From: an uncultured Mesonia sp.
GTDB taxonomy: Bacteria; Bacteroidota; Bacteroidia; Flavobacteriales; Flavobacteriaceae
Assembly (NCBI GenBank): GCA_958296185.1
Contig: CATQIB010000001.1
Location: 49,379 to 113,378, forward strand
Direction of reading: 5' to 3'
DNA length: 64,000 nucleotides
The translations under genes and the position numbers were made by a program. Numbering within the stretch: position 1 is the first letter of the stretch; each line of letters begins with the position of its first letter. The notes below the pieces were generated by a model. The model made no database searches and was not told where the DNA came from. It saw nothing but the letters and a program-made list of their open reading frames with translations. Below are positions 19,901 through 29,600 of the stretch, one piece after another.

Positions 19901-21065
19901 GTATGTCACATCAACTGGACCATCTAATTCCTGCTACGCACGACTGTTGTTATTTATGAATGAGAATGAAGAACAAAGTTATTATACGAACGTTGTACAC
20001 GGAGAGAGACAGTACACAAAGGGACAGTGGGTGTATTATGAGGAAGAAGTAGATGTCCCTGCTAATATTGATAAGATTAACTTGCGGATAGACCTCGGAA
20101 GGAACACGTCTGGGAATTTTTCAGCTTGGTTTGATGATCTTAAAATTGAGCGAATATTAAAACAAAAACCTACAAAAATTTTAAAAGAGAATAATTACTA
20201 TCCTTTTGGACTTGAACATAAAGGGTACAATAATGTCGTGAACGGTACTGAAAACAATTATTTTAACTACAATGGTAAGGAGCTGAATGAAAGTCTTGAT
20301 CTGAATATGGTCGAGATGGACTGGAGACAATATGACCCAGCTATTGCAAGGTTCAATGTTGTTGACCCGTTGGCCGATTTCGCTAACCAGGTTGATAAAT
20401 CACCATATTCATTTGGTTGGAATAACCCAATTTTATATAGCGACCCATCAGGTCTATGCCCTGAATGCCCTAACCCATCCGACTATAATGAAGGGGATAC
20501 TTATGAAATTAATGGAGAAGTCTACGTAATTGATAGCACTGGACAATGGTCGAGGCAAGGAGGTGAGTTGGAGGCTTCTATCATTACCGCCCCCGCTGCT
20601 TCTAGTGATGATGAATCAGAGCTCACTACAGGTATGATGCCATCTTCATCTTATGATTATTCCAGTGAAGTTATACCTGGAAAACAGGATCAGGATATAA
20701 ATTTCATTTTAAATGGTTATGAACCGGGTATGGACACTATGCTTCATAGATTAGTGGCTATTTTGGATAGGGATTATAATGCAGATACTAACTCACAGGA
20801 AATGGTTGAAGTTTTGACTTTGACTACACCTTTTAAGGTCAAAGGAAAAAGCATTAATAGCAGTGTAACTATACCAAAAAAATTTAAAAAAACTAAAGAA
20901 TTTGGTAGGCAACATGGACAAGAAGTCTATAAATACAAAAATAAATATTATTCTCCTGATGTAGATTCACATAACGGCGGAACTTGGAAAGTCTTTGAAA
21001 AGAAAGGTGGCAAATTGGTTAGAATTGGAACAGCAGATGAAAATTTAAAAATCTTTAAAAAATGA
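16971..21065 (+). CDS. RHS cassette 1: DUF6443-RHS protein with Ntox21-like toxin tip
   Basis: After a signal peptide (MKKNIFFILLLLSIHFISKAQ), residues about 25-280 match DUF6443 (YYDGLGRLKQTARKSGKDGD, LEQGAPGKSW). YD repeats follow (YDALNRLNSA, YDVNGNMIEN). A jelly-roll-like insertion of about 160 residues (near 900-1060) separates YKDHLGNVRLNY from NYYPFGLEHKGYNN. The RHS core ends at VDPLADF...NPILYSDPSGL, the usual self-cleavage region. The tip is about 200 residues, and its last 60 (HGQEVYKYKNKYYSPDVD, HNGGTWKVF, RIGTADENL) resemble the Ntox21 predicted RNase family. The stop overlaps the ATG of the DUF3885 gene. Delivery to rival bacteria is inferred from the family. Confidence 0.85.
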   Translation: MKKNIFFILLLLSIHFISKAQSSTENYIHTKTYKVETTNGNVSSDNILEKVAYYDGLGRLKQTARKSGKDGDRVVIIPVEYDEYGRQTKEYMPYSKYRMSSTALDFESNNLVISESENYYTSQYPNELNSNSPNVYSEKSYEKSPLSRVLEQGAPGKSWELTSSNADHSIKYAYETNIENEVIYFKVNFNDPNNTEKPSLIREGFYIENQLFKQVTKDENWQPNQIFPNDHTTQEFTNKEGHLILKRTFNKGIAHDTHYIYDDYGNLTYVLPPDSYTTEVHNELIYIYHYDTKNRLIEKKIPGKGWEFIVYDNRDNPVLTQDAKLRSVNDWLFTKYDKLERIIYTGKHHYLPKDTLYESQARIELQSLLNSESFSNRESRITNSLPIDGPSSFYYTNNHYPTSNIEIYTVNYYDKYLNVSDTNGNIFSIPNTVENQLVNHESSGLQTTNVGLKLINKTRVLGTNDFITTFNAFDRKARLIYKAIDNPFLQTQDEYKIKLDFIGNEQYTIHTHNRSGKSPIVITDEFNYDYENRRVSHFQKGLHSLISSKEKIYRNVYGKQGNLITKYIGGTFHNIKSASGQIIPNYHLQKIDYNYNIRGWLTGINETPLIEEDLFGFNLEYDKSSISQYNGNIGSTSWMTATDSPGMLSNSVLRRYTYRYDALNRLNSANYTATYMRAFLNEDYSLRDVTYDKRGNIINLSRIGKLHDSQGNPISSYHNDPNNFNYIDRLTYTYKPHSNTLRKVDETASSYDGYKENTSYIEDFSYDVNGNMIENKDKNITEITYNHLNQPQYVQFGPFTENGTDYLGAGIEYVYTATGEKIQKKVIKYKPDSRPFFNPIVDYVEGVIYENSNLKFINHPEGYAEPKNTFDYSLGFDYIYQYKDHLGNVRLNYKEDLTVNVENIEESVFYDNLDDSSGWDSEGALYGTFGNIVNDFGYSGNNSVRLKSIDQSVYAHSNTWVEIDNPQTTTYKFSGYMYVTSTGPSNSCYARLLLFMNENEEQSYYTNVVHGERQYTKGQWVYYEEEVDVPANIDKINLRIDLGRNTSGNFSAWFDDLKIERILKQKPTKILKENNYYPFGLEHKGYNNVVNGTENNYFNYNGKELNESLDLNMVEMDWRQYDPAIARFNVVDPLADFANQVDKSPYSFGWNNPILYSDPSGLCPECPNPSDYNEGDTYEINGEVYVIDSTGQWSRQGGELEASIITAPAASSDDESELTTGMMPSSSYDYSSEVIPGKQDQDINFILNGYEPGMDTMLHRLVAILDRDYNADTNSQEMVEVLTLTTPFKVKGKSINSSVTIPKKFKKTKEFGRQHGQEVYKYKNKYYSPDVDSHNGGTWKVFEKKGGKLVRIGTADENLKIFKK

Positions 21066-21547
21066 TAGAACCTAATGAAATAGATCTAAAGTTAAAAGAA
21101 ACTTTTGGTTTAAAAAATTTTTTATCTTTAACTAATTTAGACAAGAGGAACAGGGTTGAATTAGGTCAGGATTATGACGGAAGCAAAAGAATTAAAGTAG
21201 CAGTAACTAAAGCTATTGAAGAACTAAATTCATGCTTTAAAGGGGAGAACTTATGGTTGAGAGTTATTTTGTGGGATAAGACTGATGAAAAAGACTTATT
21301 GAATCCGGTTTTGGAATCTATAAAGGAAAACTTGAAATATAGCTTGATTGAAGACAATAGCTTTATACTGTATTATTTTTTTGATATTTTTGATATTGAC
21401 AAAATAATTACATTAGTTAAATCAAGCATTTATTATGATTTAGGTATAGAGCCTTCTATCAATATTACGTGTTTTTATTTTAATTTAGAAACACAAATTT
21501 TAGTAAATATATATGATGATCGGGGAATGGATATTGTGGAGATATAG
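21062..21547 (+). CDS. DUF3885 candidate immunity protein
   Basis: The 161-residue cytosolic-looking protein has no signal or membrane helix. It matches the DUF3885 pattern: NRVELGQDYD early, a helix plus WLRVILWD in the middle, and the C-terminal signature DLGIEPSINI followed by IYDDRGMDIVE. The ATG overlaps the toxin stop (ATGA), the standard arrangement of a toxin and its cognate immunity gene. It probably binds and blocks the Ntox21-like tip. The family assignment is strong; the immunity role is inferred from position. Confidence 0.8.
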   Translation: MIEPNEIDLKLKETFGLKNFLSLTNLDKRNRVELGQDYDGSKRIKVAVTKAIEELNSCFKGENLWLRVILWDKTDEKDLLNPVLESIKENLKYSLIEDNSFILYYFFDIFDIDKIITLVKSSIYYDLGIEPSINITCFYFNLETQILVNIYDDRGMDIVEI

Positions 21548-21760
21548 CAAATAGTTTTGTTAAATCTTATCCTAATGTTGAGATATAATTGCAAAACTTC
21601 TTAAAAGTATTTTTTTAAATTATATAATAAGTGATGTAGCAAACGGGCTCTTTGCTAAAGCATCTTTTCTTAGTGTGTGAAAATCATTAAGCTAACAAAA
21701 TAAAACTTCTTATAAAGCCCTCCTACTTTCGTGCTTTGAAACAATAAAAACTCCTTAGAA

Positions 21761-21841
21761 GTTATAAAATAAGACTTTTGTATCTTTATGTGTATTAAAC
21801 TGGTGCCGTTTATTTGCAATTATGGATTGTAAGAATTGTAA
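21761..21841 (+). mobile_element. IS1-family left-end remnant 1
   Basis: The segment contains a leader and TTTATTTGC promoter-like site followed by ATGGATTGTAAGAATTGTAA, the first codons (MDCKNCK) of an IS1 InsA. It then runs directly into the orphan toxin tip. It resembles the corresponding part of remnant 2 at 22420-22520 over about 80 bp. Confidence 0.6.
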
Positions 21842-22078
21842 GGGAGAGTTACAAACGTAACTAAATCTCAAAGTACAATTTGGAAAAAATTTCAAAGTGC
21901 CAATGTAAATGGAAGAAAGATGTCAGGAAAAGGAAAAAAAAGGAAATATTATGAATGGGATCATACACATAATGATATAGAGGTTTATAATTTTCGTGGG
22001 ATTCATTTAGGTTCAATGAATCCTCAATCTGGTAAGATGTACAAGCCTGCTGTAGATGGAAGAACAATTGATCTTTAA
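21842..22078 (+). pseudogene. orphan colicin E3-type rRNase toxin tip
   Basis: This frame is open from 21842 to TAA at 22078 and has no upstream start; stops precede it in the IS1 remnant. The first ATG is at 21920. The translation contains GKGKKRKYYEWDHTHNDIEV, then GIHLGS and a C-terminal DGRTIDL. This matches the cytotoxic domain of colicin E3, which cuts 16S rRNA in the decoding site. The catalytic spacing is preserved: Asp in YEWD, His three residues later, Glu seven residues later, and the terminal Arg. It is a detached RHS tip lying downstream of cassette 1, ready to recombine with an RHS core. Expression without a start is unlikely. Confidence 0.8.
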
Positions 22079-22089
22079 AAAGTTTTAAT

Positions 22090-22371
22090 ATGAAACATTG
22101 TTGCAATAAAATGAATTTTTTCATAAAGGAAAGTAAGTTAGCAATAGGGTATAATGCTAAGTTCAGGGAATATTTTATTGACTTAAAAAATACCGATGGG
22201 AAACAGTTAATATGCTTTTGTCCTTGGTGTGGCTCTGCTTTACCTGAAAGCTTATTGGATCTGTGGTTCGATATATTAGAAAAACAACACAATATCGACG
22301 ACCCTCTACATGATAGAGATAAAATTCCAGATGATTATAAAACTGACACTTGGTGGAAAGCATTAAACTAA
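22090..22371 (+). CDS. DUF6980-like candidate immunity protein for the E3-type tip
   Basis: The 93-residue protein begins MKHCCNKMNFF, has a second cysteine pair in CFCPWCGSALPESLLDLWFD, and ends DDYKTDTWWKALN. This pattern matches my recollection of the DUF6980 family, small zinc-knuckle-like proteins common beside polymorphic toxin tips. It starts 11 bp after the orphan E3-type tip, so it is the likely cognate immunity gene. Retaining an intact immunity gene next to a broken tip would protect the cell against siblings that still deploy the toxin. The role is inferred. Confidence 0.65.
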   Translation: MKHCCNKMNFFIKESKLAIGYNAKFREYFIDLKNTDGKQLICFCPWCGSALPESLLDLWFDILEKQHNIDDPLHDRDKIPDDYKTDTWWKALN

Positions 22372-22419
22372 TCCAAAACCTTACCTTTAGTACTTGCAAA
22401 TTATAAAGGTTTGCTAGAG

Positions 22420-22940
22420 GTTATAAAATAAGACTTCCATATCCCTATGTGCAGTAAACGGGTGCTTGCCTATATTTGCAATTATGGATTGTAAAAATTG
22501 TAGTAGTCCCAATTGTATCAAAAAGGGAAGACGAAATGGGAGACAACGCTATTTTTGTAAAAACTGTAATTTTAATTTCAGTTAGATTATAGTTATAATG
22601 CCTATAAGCCGCAAACGAATATATTAATAAAAGACTTATTAAAAGAAGGCTGTGGAGTAAGGAGTATTTCCCGAATTATGAATATTTCCAGAAAAACTGT
22701 CCTTTCTAGAATGCTGAAAATAAGTAAACAAGCCAAAACTCCCTATTTCAATACGCTAGAGTGTAAGTTTGAAGTTGATGAGATGTGGACATACATAAAA
22801 CGAAAAAAAGATTTCACTTGGATTACTTATGTAATAGAGAGAGAATCAAAAACAGTAATTGATTTTTTTATCGGTCGTAAATTAAAGGATAATATAAAGT
22901 CCTTGATTAACAAGGTAGTTATTTTCTTAAAGAAAACCTC
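22420..22940 (+). mobile_element. IS1-family transposase remnant 2 (5' part)
   Basis: A promoter-like TATATTTG at 22471 precedes ATG at 22484, which encodes an InsA zinc-ribbon start (MDCKNCSSPNCIKKGRRNG, YFCKNC). The frame breaks near 22580 and resumes as LIKDLLKEGCGVRSISRIMN and FEVDEMWTYIKRK (InsAB helix-turn-helix and DDE start). It ends near NKVV at about 22920-22940 without the 3' half. The ORF track's 1012-residue frame begins inside this remnant; those first 106 residues are not part of the RHS partner. Confidence 0.75.
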
Positions 22941-22961
22941 CTCAGTCTTAAATTTTTATTT

Positions 22962-22969
22962 TAGGTTTG
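22962..22969 (+). promoter_or_regulatory. -7 element of RHS cassette 2
   Basis: TAGGTTTG matches TAnnTTTG 26 bp before the ATG at 22996, just after the IS1 remnant. This supports the start chosen for the partner gene. Confidence 0.5.
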
Positions 22970-22995
22970 TACAATACTTACATTACTATTTCTGT

Positions 22996-25900
22996 ATGAA
23001 ATTAAAACAAATTATGCCTATAATGTTTTTATTGGCAGCTTTTTTTTCTAAAAAATCATATTGTCAAATCCAGTTACAGAATGATAAACCCGAATTTGAA
23101 AAAGTGGTTTACCCTTCACCTACTGTTCAGGCTTTAGATGCTTTTAGTGAAGTTCCGGTAAATCATTACACAGGTGTTCCAGATATTAATATCCCGTTTT
23201 TTAATGTTAAAACCTTAAATAATAAAAAGGCCTTAAATTTGAATTTAAGGTATCACCCTTCTAATGTGAAAGTTGAACAAATACCAGGTTGGGAAGGTTT
23301 AGGTTGGTCATTATCTGGCTTAGGAGCAATTTATAAGAATATAAACGGTATTGATGATGAGAGTTATGTAGATGGTGGTGTTTATAACGCAAACAATCCA
23401 TTTGATAGTGAGTTCTTTGATTATAACGAGAATTTCATTTCTAGTACTTTAGGAATGAACGATGAAGAAATATATGACAGAAATTTTTTTCTGTATAATG
23501 CGGGTGTAAAGCATAAATTTGATACTAGTTACGATCTATACAACTTAAATTATGGAAATTTACAGGCAAAATTCTATGTAAAAAAATTAAATAACAATTA
23601 TTTAGTAAAACCATTGTTTTTAGATCAAGTTTTAGATATAAATGTATTGTCTGATACTTATGTTAATGGGAAGTTATATATAAAGGGTTTTGAAATTATT
23701 GACTCAAATGGCTTTAAATATTTGTTCGATGAAAAAGAAGAGGTTTTTATTTCCTCTGAAACCTATAGCTACACTGATGTAGAATCACGAAATATAGATC
23801 ATAGAAGTAACGTAAATGCTTTTTGGATTCGACAGATAAAAGGGCCTAACGATAATATTCTAATATCATTCGATTATGATATCATTAAAGAAGAGTATGC
23901 TAAAAGCAATGTTTCAAAATACAATGCTTTTCAAAATTTTATGAATCCTTGGTCCGATCCAAAGTATAATTCTCCACCTCGTCCAGGTAATAGTCTGCCG
24001 CGTCCGATTAATAGACCTTTGGGATTGAAACCTAATATGATTGCAAATTTTCTTTATTATACCGTCGATTCGAAAAAAATAAGTCATATAGACATAAAGG
24101 GGGTTGGTGATGTATATATTAATTCAGAGGTGGGAAGACTAGATTTTAAGAATCCTAATGAGGCATCTAAATTATCTGAAATAATCATAAAAAATAAAGA
24201 TAGCGTTACAATAAAAAAGATAAAGTTTAACCATAGTTATAGAAGTCAAGCTGACCGTTTGGTTTTAAATAGTATTGATTTTGTTAATCCCGCTGGTCAA
24301 ACCGAGAAAAGCTACAGTTTTTTTTATAAAAATATAGATCAACTGCCGATTTTTGACTCCAAGGAAAAAGATATTTGGGGATACTATAATGGACCCAACC
24401 TAACTAATACTCCTCACACTTATACACCCAATGAGAACTTTACAGATATCGGGTTGCTTAATAAAATGATAATACCCTCAGGAGGTGCATATGTTTTTGA
24501 TTTTGAAAGTAATGCGTATGCATATGTCAATGATGATTTACAGGAGGATTTTCCTAATAAGAATAACGAGCAACTTGTCTCAAAAAAAGATACATACATC
24601 GGTTATCAAGATGAGGGGGGCCAGATGAAAAATATAATCTATATCAGCAACGATCAGGAAGTTAAATTTATTTTAAAAGCTTTAAGTTACAACACTAGTT
24701 TCCCAGAAGATAAAGCGTTTTGGGATTTTGATATAAAACCCGTGATAATTGATGAGTCTCAGGTAAATATCAATAATTATTTGCCAGGAAATTTTCAATT
24801 GACACAAATAGACAAAGATTACCTTATAGATGACCTATATAATTCTGCTACCCAAAATGGTAGACCATCTTATCGAATTAATGCAGGGGACTTTCAGGAT
24901 TATTTAAATATCAATAACTATATTAAGACATTTTTATTAAGAAAAGGCTTCTATATAATTGATTTCAAAACCTCAGATGTAAACCCTATAGCTAATAATT
25001 CTGTTACCTATGAATTAGAATATGATTTTTATCATCATACAAATGAATATAAATATATACCTGGTGGTGGAAATCGGATAAAATCTATCGGCTATTTTAG
25101 TGACGGAAATATATCTTCTTCATTTTTTGAAGATAGAAATAACTATCCCATTTCTAATAAACCTGATATCGAAATTAATTATGATTATCAATTATTCGAT
25201 GCCGAAAGTACCTCTAGTGGATCAATAATATCCCTACCAAAGGCAAATTACTATTTAAATCATAATTTCTTAGTAAAAAAAACTGCACCAGATGGTCGAG
25301 AGTTTTTTAATCCATACAGTGTGTCCTATATTGTTGAAAACGATTATAATGTTTTAGAAGGTATCCAAACACAAGGAAATTATGTGGGTTATAAAAATGT
25401 AAAAGTTAACAAGATTGAAGCAAATGTGACAATTGAGAACTTTTTTGATATAATCATAGAGAAATATGAAAATGGAGAGTCCAGATACACTTATAGTTCA
25501 CCTATGGATATACCTTTTACGAGAGACAGTGATTTTCCTTTCGTTGAGCAACCTTATCCACATTATAGAAATGGTAATCTTTTAAAGGTTTCAAACTTTG
25601 ATGCCAAAGGAAAACTTTTAAAAGTCAAGATAACCTTTATAATTATGAAGAAAATCAAAGAGTTTATGGTATTAAAACTTTTTTGCCCAATGGAGGATGC
25701 CCATGGTTTTTTTTGAATGGCTTTTCTTCAGATCCCGCTCCCTCATATTTTTGTAATTATCCTTATATCCCATATGTTATAGATTACCGAGCATTAAAGT
25801 ATACTTATGGTAGATCTGATCTGATCTTTAGAAAATCTACCAACTACTATTATGACAAAAACGAAAACCTCGCTGGCACCGTTGAGACTAGGGAGGAATT

Positions 25901-26654
25901 CGACTACGAGCCGTTTAACTATCAGCTAAGAGAACACCGAACTTACTTAAATGATAATAGCCAAGAGCAAGAGTTTATAAAAGTGTATAAATATCCTTAT
26001 AATCTTTTAAGCAATACTGATGGCCAGGGCCTCTACAACAAGCATCGCCTTAATGAGGTATTGGAAGAATATCTGTACAAGGACGGAAAACTTTTATCGG
26101 TACGCAGGAACGAATACTCTGAATTCCCTGTAGGCTCTGGTAATTGGTTTTTAAGTAAAGTGAAAACAGGCAAGTTCTCGGGGAACACCTTAGGCCTCAC
26201 TAAGCAACAGATCCAACAGCAACTGGAGGACAGACTGGAGTACGTGGAATACGATGACCGTGGAAACCCACTGGAGCTTCGCAAAGCGGAAGGACTGCCG
26301 GTAAGCTATATTTGGGGCTACAGCCAAGCCTATCCCGTGGCAAAGATAGAGGGAGCCTCCTTGGGAGAGGTGAAAACGGCATTGGGCATCAACCCTTCAC
26401 AGCCCATAGACCTTGGAGCTTCGGGGCTCACACCCTCACAGGAAAGCGCTTTGCGAAACAATCTGACTGGGGCCCTGATCACCACCTATGATTACAAGCC
26501 CTTGGTAGGTATCACCAAGATTACTGATCCAAGAGGTAAAAAGACTACCTATCATTATGGTAGTTTTAACCGTTTAAAAGAAATCAGGGATGAAAATGGC
26601 AACATCATCGAGGATTACGATTACAATTACCGACCAACAACAATTACCCCCTAA
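22996..26654 (+). pseudogene. RHS cassette 2: YD-repeat partner protein, single frameshift
   Basis: The real start is ATG 22996 (MKLKQIMPIMFLLAAFFSKK, a signal peptide), codon 107 of the track ORF. The body is homologous throughout to the 1228-residue partner of cassette 3, sharing for example EVPVNHYTGVPDINIPFF, LRYHPSNVKVEQIPGWEG and DQLPIFDSKEKDIWGYYNGP. At the A run 25620-25623 one base appears to be missing: frame 1 ends at 25716, while the homologous sequence continues in the other frame (QDNLYNYEENQRVYGI) to the stop at 26654. That second frame holds the C-terminal YD repeats (YKPLVGITKITDPRGKKTTY). Restoring one A gives about 1219 residues. It could be a true lesion, phase variation, programmed slippage or a sequencing error. 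Confidence 0.8.
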
Positions 26655-26664
26655 TCAACCAAAG

Positions 26665-29600
26665 ATGAAAAGAACTCTATTTATACCTACAGTGTTGCTA
26701 AGTTTAATTGGTTACGGTCAATCCCTGCCAACCGATTCGGAGAACTACGTACACACCAGAACCTATAAAGTAGAAACCACCACAGGAAATGTAAGCCCTG
26801 ATGAAGTCTTGGAAAATGTCAGTTATTTTGATGGTTTAGGTAGGTTGAAACAAACCGTTGTAAGGGGAGGCAAAGATGGGGACAAAGTAATTATCACTCC
26901 TGTTGTATATGACAGTTATGGTCGGCAGACAAAAGAATACCTGCCTTATGTAAAGCATAGGCCTACCACTACGCTCCTGGGTTATGAGAACAACGATGTG
27001 GTAATCCCCGAACTGGAGACGTATTATATCAACCAGTACCCCAATGAGATTAACCAGACTTCTCCCAACCCATACAGTGAAAAGGTTTTTGAACTATCTC
27101 CACTGAACAGGGTTATGGAACAGGGAGCCCCGGGAACATCTTGGAAGGCAGATGGTGCAAGTGATAATGACCACACCATCAAATTCGGTTACCAGACCAA
27201 CCAATTTGAAGAAGTTGCCTATTTCAAGATGGTTTTTCCCGATCCGCAAAATACCGAAGAACCGAAACTCTTTAGGGACGGTTATTATGCTACGGCACAG
27301 CTCTACAAACAGATTACCAAAGATGAAAACTGGCAACCCAACCAACTATACCCCAATGACCATACTACGCAGGAGTTTACCAACAAGTTGGGACAGGTGG
27401 TGCTCAAACGCACCTTTAATGAAGGTCAAAACCACGATACCTATTACGTCTATGACGATTATGGCAACCTGACCTATGTGCTTCCCCCGGGAAGCTTTTC
27501 AACAACAGATGATGTAATTGTTTATTCAAGACCAGAAGGAGCAATCAACTATCCTTGGACAAGGCTGGTAGAAGTTGATGAAGGATTGGCCGCGGAATAC
27601 GAACACCTTTTGGAGGATTATGACAACGAACAGATCTTGAACGTTGACCTATCTGCTGAATATGGAGGCCAGGGAGGTTTCAGCATTAGCCCTTCGAGCA
27701 ACGGGGAGGAGCTGATTTTCAATATCAACTTTACGGCAACAGAAGCTTTTGCGCTCCAGCAAGGACAATTGGTTTCTTTGGAAGAATTCGGAATATTCAA
27801 CAATACAGAATTAGGCAGGCTCGAAGGAGAGGGCTACAACTATATTTTCACGATTTCGGAAAATAATATCTTAATTAGAGGGGATGGTAAAGTTAACAAT
27901 ATCAACAAGGTTTTCTCTAGCGGGGCAACGTTGGCCTACAGTAAAAATTACCCTTGGGTGGATTATATGAATGTTGAACCAGAGTATGTCGATCAATATT
28001 ATACCGCTTTGGAAGGCTATGAGAATGAAGATATTTTAACGGCTATTGTTCCCAATGAGTATAATGGTCTAGGAGGTTTGAACATCAGTGTAAGTGAAGA
28101 CGATATTGTCACTTTAACGCTTAACAGTAGTTATACGGGTAGCTTTTCGTTAAGAACAGGAGTTGTTATCCCTTTAGAACTAGGTAGAAGTATTGAAGAT
28201 AGGATTTTGGGCACCATTGAAGGGGAAGGTTATGAGTATGTGTTCAGTATTTATGAAAACAACCTTCGCATAGAGGGGGAAGGTGTATTGGTTGGCCATA
28301 GTTATGTTTGGCAGGTTTCAAACCCAATGACCGTATCGCAGACAGATATCTATGACGAACTGATCTATATCTACCACTACGACCATAGGAACAGGCTTAT
28401 CGAGAAGAAAATACCCGGCAAGGGCTGGGAACATATGGTTTACGACAACCAGGATATGCCAGTACTTACCCAGGATGCCAATCTAAGGAGTACCAACGAT
28501 TGGCTGTTCACCAAATATGACAGGTTGGGAAGGGTGGCCTATACCGGAAGCCACCATTACGTTCCGAGCTCAGGCTCTACCGATGAGAACAAGGGCAGGA
28601 AAGAACTACAGGATATACTTGACAACGAAAACTTTACGGACAGGGAAGAAAGAACCACAACGGCAAACACTGTAGCAGGGGCAGGTTCTTTTTATTATAC
28701 CAATACACACTACCCTACTGCCAGTATCGATATCTATACGATTAACTATTACGATAGCTACCTTAACACTGGTGACCCCAATGGCAACATCTTTAGCGTT
28801 CCCACTACGGTAGAGGGTCAGTCCGTCACAACGGCTACACAGGGTTTACCTACGGTCTCCAAGGTAAGGGTCTTGGAGAGCAATCCGCCTCAGTTTATCA
28901 CTGTCCTAACGGCCTATGAGGAAAAGCGTTTGACAGCGGTTTATACCGCTACGGACAATCCTTATCTCGGGACACAGGATGAGATAAAGACCAAGCTGGA
29001 TGAAAATTTTATAGGTAAAGTCAAGTATACAAAGCACGGGCATTCAAAACAAGGAAAAAGCCCTATTACCGTTACGGATAGTTACACCTATGATTATGAG
29101 GGAAAACTAATAGAGCATACCCAAACAGGGCTCCACTCTACTTTGAGCAAGGAAAGATTGGTGCTTAACCACTACGATGAACTGGGGCAATTGACAAATA
29201 AAAAAGTTGGGGGAACCGCTCCGGTACTGTCACAGACAGTGGATGAACTCCAACAAGTAGACTTTAAGTACAACATCAGGGGCTGGTTAAAGAATATAAA
29301 CGACCCTGCCAATCTAGCGAACGACCTGTTTGCCTTTGGTATTGGGTATGACTCGGGACAAAATGCCCTTTATAACGGGAATATCAGCAGTACCAGTTGG
29401 AAGACCGCCACACCTCCAACAGGGCCTGGGTCTTCACCGGTTCCAGCAGATAGAGGCTATAAATACACTTATGATGCTTTGAACCGTATAAAATCTGCGG
29501 ACTACAGTGCGAGCTATACCACAGCCCAGGGAAGTTCTCTGTTGCCAGAAAATTACACCTTGAGCAAAGTCAAATACGACAAAAGGGGGAATATCATAGA

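Noticed and set aside
27152-27472. 106-residue plus-strand ORF within RHS2
   Set aside because: Out-of-frame shadow of the RHS coding sequence, low-complexity composition.
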